Source: Adiantum capillus-veneris (taxonomy: Eukaryota; Streptophyta; Polypodiopsida; Polypodiales; Pteridaceae). From it: a DNA stretch of 64,000 nt. The stretch is from positions 57,609,268 through 57,673,267 of the forward strand of contig CM043944.1 in assembly GCA_014529385.2 (NCBI GenBank), in the 5' to 3' direction. The notes beneath the pieces are model-generated. The model searched no databases and was not told where the DNA came from. It worked only from the letters and a program-made list of their open reading frames with translations. Shown here in pieces: positions 12,253 through 23,180 of the stretch. The translations under genes and the position numbers were made by a program. Every line of letters begins with the position of its first letter. Position 1 is the stretch's first letter.

Positions 12253-12848
12253 CGGGTGTTTGTGTGAGCCCATGCTTCAAAAAGCATTGGTGCATGAGGT
12301 CGAGGGTTCCAATCCAAGCTCCTCAACGGCGCCCCCATTTTTGGGTAGGCATGCCTACCTCGAGATACCCGCCAGCCTCCTTCACCGTCGATCCCCTTAC
12401 CCACCGGCCCCTTTCTCACTTAGTGTCTCAACATCAACACCAACTGTTGAGAAGTACCCTCAACATCAACACACCACTATATAGTTCTAGCCATTTCGCC
12501 ATGCCTGTAGAAACCATAGTCAATGCGTGCTCATAGAGCCCGATGATATAGCAAAAAAGTAGCCTAATGTCCCTGCCGATCGAAAGCTTTCTTCTCAAAC
12601 CCACAATCACGGCCTCCTCGCAGGGGGTCGGTCTATCATTCACTTGCCGGAAAGCACTCAACATTGCCGGAAAGAGTTGGATATGGCAAGTTATAGGGTG
12701 TTGCAAAGAGGCGACGTAAGGATACGGGATGCGTGAATTTAAAAACAATGACAGAGCTGGCCATGGGTGTGCGTTGGCTTGTGAGGAAGAGAAAGGTGAG
12801 ATGGCATCGGCAACAACATCATTGTCGTAGCCAGTGCCCACCTACACA

Positions 12849-12905
<57 letters not shown>

Positions 12906-13042
12906 AGGAGCGCAAGGGCACACGGTACACACACACACACACACACACATTTTGAATTGGAGTAGCCAAATAGGCCGGCAGTAGGTCAAGAGCATGAATA
13001 TATATCTCCCCCCCTCTTCCTTCTCTCTCTCTCCTCCTCCTC

Positions 13043-13087
<45 letters not shown>

Positions 13088-13346
13088 GGCTCTGCAACAC
13101 TCTTGAGCTGTGGGCACGCACTTTATCTCTTCTCTCGACTTCGCAACACAGTACCCTTGAGCTGCGGGCTCGGCTTGATTTAAAGTAGCCCCATGCCCTC
13201 TTCCCCATCCGTTATTCGTTGCTTGTCCTCCTCTGGTGATCATTGCTGGTAGCTCTGCTGCTAGGGCGTCGACCATCTCTGCCGCTCCGTCATATGGCAA
13301 GCTTGAAAATATTTCTTGAAAGGACGAGCAAGGAACCTTCGCAGTA
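12253..13346. other. Microsatellite-rich noncoding stretch
   Basis: It contains (TG)n at 12850-12882 running into (GA)n at 12883-12905, (AC)n at 12927-12948 and (TC)n around 13045-13085. The long ORFs here consist of repeat-encoded residues and are not called. GC content is higher than in the surrounding LTR elements. Confidence 0.7.
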
Positions 13347-13404
13347 AAAAAAAACTCTCTGAAAGACCGCGCACCGGCGTGCGGTCTTTCAGAGAGTTTT
13401 TTTT
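13347..13404. repeat. Perfect 24 bp stem, 10-base loop hairpin
   Basis: The arms 13347-13370 and 13381-13404 are exact reverse complements. Each arm has ACTCTCTGAAAGACCGC plus seven A or T bases. The loop is GCACCGGCGT. A related half copy lies near 11602-11632. Such a hairpin could be a decayed mobile element end joined to its inverse copy, or the source of a structured RNA. Confidence 0.85.
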
Positions 13405-14215
13405 AACTATGAGAGAGAGATAGGCTGCGCATATGCGTGCCTCCAGGCGGTAGCTATGTCTTGCCTTCACCGAACGATCGTATGGCACGATTTGCGCACA
13501 TGCACTGGCGGTGGCAGCTGAACCAGCCCAAAACCTTGCGCACATGCATCAGGACCGGCCCAGGACCGGCCGACGAGTGTTCGTCAACCCAGAACGCCAA
13601 CGCTGTTGCTGCACACCCTGGTTGCTCAACGCCGAGGCTGCTGCTGCACACCCTGGTTGCTGAATGCCGAACGCTGCTGCTACTTACTGGCGACCCTGGT
13701 TGATACCGCATGCTTGCGGGGAAGGTAGTTGCATGAACACCTGCATGGCGTTAAGTGGATTAAGCATGGATTTTACTGGATTAAGTAACTGACGCAAGGG
13801 AGTAGAGAGGGTGCAGCTACCTTACGAGCTGCACAGTGCCGAGCAAGGGAGAGGAGAGACACAGGATGCGTGCGCAGCAGGCCTAGTGGAGCCTGCCCAT
13901 AGCAAATATGCTAATAATGGAATGGCACAGCTTCAAATAGATTATTAACAGAGCTGGACAAGGAGGTTATCAACAGAGCTCATCAGACCATGACTTGCAC
14001 TAGTGGCAAATTGCAATCTTCCCCAAATATGCCTTTCCCTCGACATTGAGCTGTTTGCCACTAATCCCCTCACACACTCTTCTTAATTACTTGAGGATTA
14101 TAACCATCATAAGCTATTTTGCCTTGATGTCCACGTTGACGTTTACTCGTTTCATTTCTTTGCCCTCTGCTGTCTACATCGCCAACAACCTGATAACATC
14201 AACAGAAAAATGTGT
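13405..14215. other. GC-rich noncoding stretch with a short minisatellite
   Basis: At 13606-13705 a unit of about 33 bases built on GCTGCACACCCTGGTTGCT is repeated two to three times. At 13550-13575 CAGGACCGGCC is repeated twice. No gene is recognised. Confidence 0.5.
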
Positions 14216-14507
14216 TGACAAGTGGGGACTCAAGTACTTGAGCACTAACATTGTCTCGTCCAAATGACTTCTTAAGGGGAGCATCACATAAAATCTGTGA
14301 TTTCTCAGTACTAATGTGGAGGTTGTGAGCCTTGATGTAGTCCCATACTCGCTTGAGAGCATCGGGCCTTGTGGTCTCCGAGGTTTGCAAGATGGGAGCC
14401 AAGCTGGAGGAGACCCTATAGAGGATCTGAGCGCCACCTCTGGGCCCGGGCTTGGGGTCAAGCTCGAGAGTGGTTTTGAGTTCGGCCTTCGACACTTTCT
14501 TGCTCAT
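14200..14507 (-). pseudogene. SWIB/MDM2-domain gene fragment, frameshifted
   Basis: Minus-strand translation gives KRVWDYIKAHNL, then EKSQILCDAPLKKSFGRDN. This matches the core of the plant SWIB domain (family pattern VWDYIK.HNLQ......I.CD.KLK..F). The end of the domain continues in another frame as LKYLSPHL near 14220-14245, so a single-base shift lies near 14255. The upstream residues (MSKKVSKAELKTT...) do not match a known start with certainty. SWIB proteins act in chromatin remodelling or in organelle nucleoids. The fragment is isolated among repeats and looks like a captured or retro-copied host gene piece. Confidence 0.75.
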
Positions 14508-14985
14508 CTATTCATCAACTCATGCAGAACGCAAAGCAGTCACACACTAGACCAAGGACAAGATCCCGATTGATGGCAAGAGAAAGGATCGTGATGGATA
14601 GCAAGAAGACGGCTTGGGATTGTTGGCTGGGGTTGAGCGATCGAATCTGGCACTTGCACATACAATACCCCATACTGTAGCAAGAAGGCTGCATGATACA
14701 ACCAAGCATTGGACTGCGAAAGTCAAGTAGTGCTCATGCAGGTGCAATTAGGAAGCAAGAGCTAATTGGCCATCCGATATTGGGAAGAAGCAGGAGGCAT
14801 GAACAACATCTTGCACTACTATGATATGATTCCTGCAGCCACCAATATTTCAGTTGACTACAAGTAGTAGTACTAGCACCAACATACAACATTTGAAGAG
14901 CAAAATAACTCATTGCTTATTAGATATGATGCCGATCACTACACTACAAAATCACAAAAAACTCTCTTCTAAAAGAGTCTTCTCA
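14508..14985. other. Noncoding stretch, nothing recognised
   Basis: No domain, inverted repeat or long microsatellite is seen between the SWIB fragment and the LINE fragment. Confidence 0.4.
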
Positions 14986-14989
14986 CATA

Positions 14990-15460
14990 CAATCGGCCAT
15001 AGAGCGTATGATAAGGCATATGATAGAATTGAATAGGAGTTCATACTTCAAAGTCTATATGATATGGGTTTGGACAGATCCTTTTTCATATTCTTTTTGG
15101 GAATGCGTTAGCTAGAATTCAGTTAATGGTACTCTTACAGATGTTATTCCATTGCATAAATCCATAAGACAAGGGTGCCCCCTTCCTCCTTTGCTCTATG
15201 CTATCTCATCTGATGCCTTGGATTGGCTTGTTAAAGATGTTATGCAGTAGGAAAAACTCATTGCCATAGACGTACCTGGCTCTATGAAGCAAATGTGTCT
15301 CCAAAAGTGTGTTGATCATACCAATGCAATTGTGAGACATGATGTACATACAAAGGAGAATTTTAGGGCTTGTCTCATTGTCTTGCAAGTGGATCAATTA
15401 TTAACCATGCTAAAGGTTTGGTTTGATGGGGTTGTCTGCTTTGTTCAAGCCAATTTTTAC
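14990..15460 (+). pseudogene. L1-type LINE reverse transcriptase fragment
   Basis: Translated across frames it shows the order of motifs found in plant L1 reverse transcriptases: KAYDRIEWEF.LQ.LYDMG near 15010-15070, IRQGCPLPPLLYAISSDALDWL near 15160-15230 (cited as key residues RQGCPL and DALDWL), DHTNAIV near 15310-15330, and ASGSIINHAKG near 15386-15418. At least three frameshifts and several stops break it. The YADD-equivalent box has decayed to VDHTN. The 5' ORF and the 3' tail were not found nearby. Confidence 0.8.
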
Positions 15461-15780
15461 CACGAAGACTTAAACTACTGCGTTTGGGGAAAAACATGCC
15501 CATGCTTCCTGCTGAACTGATGTTTTAGGTCGAGCCATTATCTGATAGTTTATAGTTTAGCTTCTTTTTTATGTGCCATATCCGTACGACAGGCTCGTCA
15601 TCACCATTGATGGAGTCATGCTATAAATATCCACTTTCTACCAAGACAATTTGAATGATTGGAAGATCTAGACCAATTAAAATTGTAAGTGGAGGTCTTA
15701 TTAATACTAAAATAGTTAATAGGATTTTCTGTTATGACTTGAAAAGTAACGGTGCTCCAAGGATCCTCTATCCTCTTGAC

Positions 15781-15859
<79 letters not shown>

Positions 15860-16470
15860 CCTGCAAGGAAGTATTCACCAAAACCTTTTGTAGGAACCAG
15901 TGGAAAAAATAAAATTGAATATCTTAACAAAAGAAATTTGGATTTTTACCGAGTTTTACACTAAAATCCTCCAAATTTAGCCAGTTTCCTTCAATGCCAC
16001 CCTCAAAACTAGCCTGGAATTTTTTATTTTGGCCCTTAAAAGTACACTTAAAGCCAAGTTTTTAATGAATTTTTTACCAATGATAGTGATACTGTTGAGA
16101 GAGAGAGAGAGAGATCTAATGAGGTGCAATAAATTGCTATCAAATTGATGTGGCTAAGAGGAGGAAGGATGCACATGCTCTCAAGTATAAATGACAATCA
16201 AGAACCAAAGTACTAGACAAGGGAGCACTTACCTTACAAAAAGAAACATAGGATGAATTGAGCATTAAATAAAGGTCTAAAGCTCTTATTAGTCTATCAA
16301 TCTTACTTCACGCTCAAACATGTGAAGAGCAAGTGAGAAAAATCCAAGCCAAAGAAGAGTAGAAACAGAGGAAATGACAATTAGATAAATAGAGATTGAG
16401 CCAGAAGATAATATTTTCAAATATTGTCCTACTTTTTTAAAAAGTAAACTTTGATCTTTTGGAGGAGGTA
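15461..16470. other. Noncoding stretch with (GA)36
   Basis: A 72 bp AG run lies at 15785-15856, with a short one near 16099-16113. The rest is AT-rich with no recognised gene or repeat. Confidence 0.6.
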
Positions 16471-16472
16471 GT

Positions 16473-18695
16473 CTATCCATTGAAAACTCTTTTTTTGTAG
16501 TGGGTCAATATATAACAAACAATAAATATTTTGTTGATGATAAAATTTACTATATTGCATACAAACACTTGCTCGGGTTTGTCTTTGGTCGGAAAAACTC
16601 GCTCGGAGCGTGGTAAGACTCCCCTTATTCCATATTTTTTGAGACATTTTTCTACCGTATTCCACATATTAGTTCTCAATCTGAGAAGCTCTACGAGAGT
16701 AATGGTACAAGTTACTGGAGTCGATAAGAGTGTTATTAACCCGTGGGGGTCCATGCCCTTCCTTGTACCGAGGTGCTGGGATGGTACAACTTTCACATAT
16801 GACTTTGCTTCATTCTCTCCCATAAAGAATGGTAACGTTTTCAAAGATCCAATTTGGCTATCCCAAGATTTCATTGATCCCTTGTCTGGGCCTATAAGAG
16901 TGCATCTCTAGATCTACTTGAGGTCTTGTTTCAAATTCTTCAATAGGAGTAAGGAAGTCATCTTCTCCCATACTGGTTTTGTTAACCCATTGTCTTAGTT
17001 CGTTAGCTTCATTGGCTTCCCTTATCTGTCTCCAAAGATCATTTAAACCCTCGTCACTTTTATACAATTCAGGTGTGGTAGGTTAAAACCTTCTGATGTT
17101 GAGTGTCATCCATGTTTTTGTTCACAAGCTAGTCATGTGAAGGGATTTTCAACCCCATGTTGTCTAGATTTTTGCCCATTTGGCCCCATAGATGCGGTCT
17201 AATTTTTAGCAACTCTAAGAGATAAAGTGTGCATTGTATAGGAGAAGACATCAATTTGTGAAAGATCTTGGTATCCTTCATTTTTGGTGTGGCTTTCCAC
17301 TGAGAAGGTACCACTTTGACCTCTGATTTTGTATTGAGTTCTCCTATGAAAGATGGAAAAGACTTTAGAGAGCGTGGTTTACTCTCTTCAGATGCGACAG
17401 ACCCGACATCCCCGTATAAAGATCATATATCCCCTGGGAAAAATTCATGATCCATGTTTATCTCAGGGATAGGTGCTGACTGTAAAGTAGCACTATCATC
17501 TTTGTGGTTTCTGATTGATTCCTATAAGGATTGTGGCCACGGTTCTTCTACCTTTGGAATTGGCATCACTATTGTGAGCCCACCCCATTTGTGGCTACTT
17601 CCCTTGTATCTAAAGGTACCTCAACTCCTTGCTCTTCTTCTTTGTTTACAATACCACGACTTTCCATTTCCTAGATTTTTTAGCGAATTAGCACCTCCAT
17701 TTTTGGAGCATCTGGAACTGGTTCCATAAGAGCTTGGGCCTTCTGGATGAGCTCCTTGCACATTTGAAACCTCTCTTTTTCATACCCTGGATGAGGATAC
17801 GTCATCCATTTATTTAGTGTTTCTCTGTTTCTTCACTCTCTGTTTCTTTTTTTGTTTGAAAGCGTAGATTTTGGACACTGTGTTGTGTTTGATTCCCCTT
17901 TTTGAGAACTCCTCTACAAATTCTTTTAAGAGTTGTGCTATGTTGGGAAAATCATCTCTATTTAGTGGTTGTAACCAACTCAAGGCTATTCCTTCCAATG
18001 TCAACCCAAATCCCTCATACTAAGTATGGAAATTTGCAATCTGTTCAGCTCTCATAACTTGTTTGAAGAGTGAGACATGAGCATATGGATCCCCTGACCC
18101 ACTGTACTTTGTCTTGACACATTGATCCACTAGATATGGTCTTAATTTTTGTGGTTCAGTTCACTAATCTAACCAATTGGTGGTCTCTTGGAAAGATGTC
18201 ACTAGCTCTTACCTCTCATCTTGGAGAAAATCCCGGTGGAATCCTCTCAGATATGTGCTCTCGCATCACTTTTGGATGAAAGTAAGTAGAGATCGGAGTA
18301 CCCTTGTACGTGTATTGTTCTAAGTCAATTGGATCAACAAGTTGGTACTCTCTTCCATACTTATCTACCATCAAAACTTGCACTCCATGGACATCTGTAT
18401 ACGTGAATGCATAGAGATTCTTATGGGTGGTCAACTCTCTAGCTTAGGGTTCTACACACATATAGAAGATATATGGATCCCCGTTTGTGAATCTATATAT
18501 GCCCTCATGAGCATAACCTGTAAGCACTCTCATGGATTCATTGGCTTTGATGAATCTCACGTTCGGTTTGTTGATCATAGGATGCCTCTCCTCTATGTAT
18601 TCTCCAAATCCCACTATTGTCGGCATTGCAACGTTTCTTGCATTTTATATGTCTCTGAGTGGAGTAGAAAACCCTGGTGGTGGATGATTTGCCAT
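16473..18695 (-). pseudogene. Gag-like relic of a minus-strand LTR element
   Basis: A start ATG at 18695 opens MANHPPPGFSTPLRDI and then hits a stop. Fragments follow in the same direction: 18626-18444 and 18434-18216, which again end in PPGFSPR; 18004-17810 with TLEGIALSWLQPL and a gag-like helix pattern ending VSKIYAFKQ; then two segments, 17314-17129 and 16874-16530, that share VPSQ, SSP/STPV.CT...LELLRLR and a following W. The gag call rests on the W/L pattern and on position downstream of an LTR, a primer-binding site and a leader. Many stops and frameshifts show it is dead. The exact lineage is unknown. Confidence 0.55.
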
Positions 18696-21390
18696 GGTCA
18701 AGACTCACTCAAGATTCCCAAGATAGTACTTGACAAGCCCAACTTGGCTTAGTGCAACTTATCCCTTTTTGCCCTTGGTAATGTCTCTCAAAATTTAAAA
18801 ATTTGGGACTTTTTGGTTTCTTGAAATTGGTTCTGGGGTACCCTAAAAATTTGGATTTAGGAAACTTAGTAAAATTCAGCTCTAAAAATTCAGTGTGTGC
18901 TATTGCCCGCAAGCTATCTTCCTAGCTATACCTGACTCAATTTGGAATTGTGTATCAAAAGTTAGAGCACTTTTAGTGAACTGCTTGAAACAACACTCAA
19001 AACAGTCTCAAGACCAGAACACAGGAACTTTGGCTTGTATCTTGGCCTCCTGAAGGTATTTTTAGTTCAAAATTGAGATTTGGAATGTACTCAAGTATAT
19101 CTACAAGATCATCAAGTCAGATACCTCCACTATGCTGAGGTACAGGAATCGCGATCCATGTTCCTTTGACAAAAAATTTTCTCCAAATTTTCTCAAATTT
19201 TAACTGTGTGTAGACAAGGTCATGTGCATGTTATATACCAATTTTCACCAAATTCTAAGGTTGAGGTACATGGATCGCGATCCATGTTCAACCACATATG
19301 GACTTGATCTCTTAGCAGCTTGTTGCACTCTATGTCTACAAGCTAAATCTCTTTTTTTTTTTGGATTTGGACTTGGTTTGAGAAGTCAAATGGCCAATAC
19401 TAGATCTGCACAACGGTTTTCAGTCTGTCACCTATTTTGCTCCATTTTGACCCAAATTTGCTCAATTTTTTTCCAAAACTGGAGTTGGGGATATGTTTCA
19501 TTTTGTATACACTACTGACCTGAAAAGTTTTAGGTCAAGCTGTCACTATGGGTACATGGATCACGATCCATGTTTGGAGCCCAAATTGACTTTTTTTAAT
19601 ACCATGAAATTTAGCATGATTAGGATGTCCTATGGTAACAATTTTTTTTTAAATGGACCTCTGGATTGAAAGTTAGGTCAATTATGGCACTTTGTCAAAG
19701 TACTTGGTAGTTCAGGGCTTTTGGTTTGGTTTTTGATATCCAAATTCAGTTTTGAAAAGACCACTAGACTCCTTGTCATGTCCTCTAGCTAGGGTGCAAG
19801 TTTGGTATCAGTCTGTGACAAAGGAATACGGATCGTGATCTATGTACCTATGTGCCAGAATGTAATAAAACTTGGCACATAGCTTCCCCTTGGTCCACTG
19901 ATACTAGCTATGTGGTTTTTATGTGATTTGGATCACTTTAGGTCAAGCAAAAGTCAATCCCTAAGTCTGTTTTAGGGTCTTCCTCTTTGAATTGTTTTTG
20001 GCACTTTTGATGACTTTTTGGACTTTTTTGACAAAATTTCTTTGGGGACTTTTGTTCACAATGGTCTCTACTACAAGCTAGAAAAGTTTCTGTCCAAAAT
20101 TTTCTTAGGGGTACATGGATCGCGATCCATGTTTCACCACTTTTGGATTTGTAGCTTTGATCCACAAATCTTTTTGAATTTGGATCAGTTTTGCCCAACC
20201 AAAACTGACTTCTACAGTCTGCTATGACAATTTTGACAATGTTCTGCTTTTGGCTCTTTTGACCACTTTTCAAAATTTCTTTCATGAGGTACATGGATCG
20301 CGATCCATGTTTGGAAACCAAACTGACATTTCTTGGTACCATTAGAATCAACATGTTTACTAGATGCTATAGTATCAAAAGTTTTGGATTTGGACTAGTT
20401 TTTGTCATTCAAAAGAAATTTCTTCTGTCTGTCCTGCGGTTTTTGGCTATCTGACAGAATTTTGGTGTTTTGATCAATTTTTTGCTCTGGCCCCTTTTGG
20501 CAAAGTTGTTCCAAATGATATTAGGGATGCACTTGTCAAATATCAGTCCCAAATGTCAAAAAGGTACATGGATCGCAATACATGTTTGACAACATTTTTT
20601 CATGAATTCTGTTCTGTAGGTTCTCTGTGCCCTATAGCCAAATCTCATCCCTTTTTGAATTTGGATCCCAGAAAGTTGAAAAATCTCAAATTTTGTGTCT
20701 GCAATGCCTGTTTTATTGTTTTTGCCCTAACTGCCAATTTTGAATTGATCTTTGAGTTTTTCTTTCAAGCAAACTTGATCAGAGCAGTTTCCCAATGATG
20801 TACACTGTAATTGGACACTTTTCACCAAAAATGTTCTTTTGCGTACATGGATCGTGATCCATGTTCCTCCACAGAATTTGGCCAAACTTTCTAAATTGGT
20901 TCTAGAGAGTTTATTGATGCCCTTGATCCACAAATTTTTGAATTTGGATCACTTTTGAAGTCTCTGCCATCAAATTTTCACAATTTTAGAGTTATGGTCA
21001 TTTCGGCCAAAATATGGTTTTCACCCGTTTTTCCCTCAATCTTTTAGCCCAAATTTTATGGTGGTATTTTCTACTTACCCTACTCCTAAGTACTAAAATG
21101 AAACATGAAACAAAAACAAAAAAACAGTACAAAATAAAGTTGCAACAAAAAACGGTACAGTACTCTGAAAGCATAGAGAAAATCAAAGAATGAAATGCTT
21201 TTGGCTATCTCACTCACAATCCTCTTTGCCTCTCGAGAATAGACCTAGCAAGTCCTCGACTTCTGACTCTATCAAGCACTAAACCCTATGTCTAGTTGTT
21301 TCACTACTAAGGTGTAAATGGAATGGAGAGAAAAATCTTAGAAAAGAACGCTCTAAATACACATTAGGTCACTAACCATCTAAGGATCAT
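18696..21390 (-). other. Long 5' leader of the minus-strand LTR element
   Basis: This noncoding region lies between the primer-binding site at 21392-21410 and the gag start at 18695, as in plant elements with long leaders. It is dominated by the palindrome array described separately. No ORF here looks conserved. Confidence 0.6.
19142..20864. repeat. Array of eight palindromic motifs, mostly about 280 bp apart
   Basis: The consensus ACATGGATCGCGATCCATGT is a perfect 20-base palindrome. Exact copies are at 19268-19287, 20113-20132 and 20291-20310. Variants are at 19142-19161, 19554-19573, 19826-19845, 20566-20585 and 20845-20864. Start-to-start steps are 126, 286, 272, 287, 178, 275 and 279 bases. 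The sequence between copies is also related, with recurring blocks such as TTTGAATTTGGATC and CAAAACTGAC, so this is a decayed tandem repeat of about 280 bp with two shortened units. Most copies are preceded by GT or GGT and followed by TT. Confidence 0.9.
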
Positions 21391-21391
21391 A

Positions 21392-21410
21392 TCCCCGACA
21401 ACGGCGCCAA
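21392..21410 (-). other. Primer-binding site of the 16-22 kb element
   Basis: On the minus strand, directly adjoining the LTR, the sequence reads TTGGCGCCGTTGTCGGGGA. It closely resembles the tRNA-Asp-type site known from plant Athila elements (TGGCGCCGTTGCCGGGGA). Confidence 0.75.
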
Positions 21411-22262
21411 TGTTAGTGGGTCACCGCGATAGACGTCTGCAGCATAGCTTTTTGGCACTAACATAATGTCAATACTCACGGAAGTGACTCGGATGGGCAT
21501 AGAGACTCTATGAGATTTTCAATCTCACAAAGTGAACCTTAACAAGCAATCACACTAGCTCAACAGGCAAACCAACACTCAATGATCAGGGAAATCTGCC
21601 TATGTCCTTTCTCATAACTCTAGGTCATCACGCCATTTCGGCACTCGAACAGACTCAAAATGCAACGAAACTTTAGGAGGAGGTCAAGGACACCTAGGGG
21701 CACTATCCTAGCAAGTTTGGTTGCAATCCGACAAGGTATCAAAAACATGATCCATCATGGAAAAGGTCTTGCAAACTGCAACAGATCAGTCCAGAAAGGT
21801 CACCTTATGGTCTAGGAACACTGTCATATGGTCAAAGCGAGTATAAACACTCTCATATGGTCAAATGACTATAAACGATGATTTAAGCACTCAAATTTGC
21901 ATTTACAGCTCATAGACACGTAGTCGCAAACCTTAGCAAAACTGACAATGCTTACACTTGAATTGAAAAGCAAAGAGAGAGGAACACAATGTAAGTTTCT
22001 AAATCAAAAACGGATTACCAAATCATTAGCTACGATGATTACAAGGTTGGAGTAGCTCATAGCTTGAGTGTACGTTTATAGAGCTCCCTTCTTCTCTCAA
22101 GATAAGCCTCCTTTCACATTAAAGTTATTGACCTTTATACCCATGGCATTCTGAATGGCCAGTGGCCGACTCACATGGACCTTTACAAATATCATAACAG
22201 CATTACAGCTCAGGGAATTGACCGCTACTCTAGAATTAGGATCTACACAAAGTATTACTACA
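21411..22262 (-). mobile_element. 5' LTR of the 16-22 kb element (right end approximate)
   Basis: It begins TGTTAGTGGG next to the primer-binding site. A plausible far end is ...AGTATTACTACA at 22262, which gives TG...CA, but another CA lies at 22270. No second copy of this LTR was found to the left, so the element is either truncated or its 3' LTR is too diverged to see. Sequence to the right is gag of element 3, which this LTR element may have split. Confidence 0.5.
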
Positions 22263-22291
22263 CTAGCTCAAAAAACTAATAGAGGACATAT

Positions 22292-23180
22292 GTGGTGTCT
22301 AGCTACGTGTCCGACCAATTGGATGCCCATTTGATCTATCCTCAAATAGTTTCCATCATAAATCAATTCCTTTCAAGTGATGCAAAGGACAAAGTGCTTA
22401 CTGAATGGCGCAACTTGAAACTTCTCTCTCATGAGTCTATCCACAAGTATGTAGACAAGTTTTGGAATTTACATCCAAGGCTATTGTCTTTTGAAAGATA
22501 GAGTTTGTCGAGCAAAGGTACCAATTCTATGCGAGATTACCTGAAGAGATGGCCGAATACATTAACTCTCAATGGCTTGGTTCTATCAGCAAAGTAATCC
22601 ATCACACCATGGTTGCTTCACGCATCAATTTCCCACAAGGGGTTGGACGAATGTCAAGCCCATGGAAAACAAAGACAAAAATGATGCAAAGGGGAAAAAC
22701 AATGCTCAAAATTCTTCCCAAGGCACTTCCAACAACAACATCAACAATCAGTCCAACGAGAACAGAATTTACAAAGGCAAAAAGAAACTCTCTTCTGAAA
22801 ATCTTGAAGCGTTTTGCAAGGACCATAAGTGTTTCAAGTGTGGGGAGCAAGGACATGGCTATCTTTCTTGCCCCAAAAAGAATGCTCACAGTGAGGCTCC
22901 TAGGGCTTCTACCATCAAAGCTCCAAAAGAGGATGCTCATTGCAAAGGATCGTCACTTTCCTATGCTTGGGGAAAGATAAGAGAGCATGATGCATTCATC
23001 TGGTTTGACCCTGGCTCTACTCACAACTTCATATCAATGGAGTTTGCCACCAAGTTGGGCATTCAAGCTTTCGAGATGGGAGATATGTTAATGGTTGACA
23101 CAGCTTTCAAGGGACAACAAGCCTCCGTTACTCCCTTGATTGGGAAGTTGAGGCTTCATGTCCAAAGCTATGTCGACCAA
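22292..23180 (+). pseudogene. gag and start of protease, gypsy element 3
   Basis: The frame begins inside gag with ...SSYVSDQLDAHLIYPQI and hits a stop near 22499. A zinc knuckle CFKCGEQGHGYLSC (C-X2-C-X4-H-X4-C) lies near 22830-22873. The protease active site reads WFDPGSTHNFIS near 23003-23035, a DPGS version of the usual D-T/S-G. A stop follows YVDQ near 23179. The style (single RNase H, protease DPGSTHNF) fits a chromovirus-like gypsy element, which is inference. The 5' end of gag and the LTR are missing. Confidence 0.8.

Noticed and set aside
12260-12340. tRNA-like box B (GAGGGTTCCAATCC) after TGAGCCCATGC
   Set aside because: No cloverleaf with acceptor and anticodon stems could be drawn, and no second copy was seen.
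18696-21400. CRISPR-like array
   Set aside because: The repeats are palindromic with 100-280 bp spacing and related spacers in a plant retroelement leader; CRISPR does not apply.
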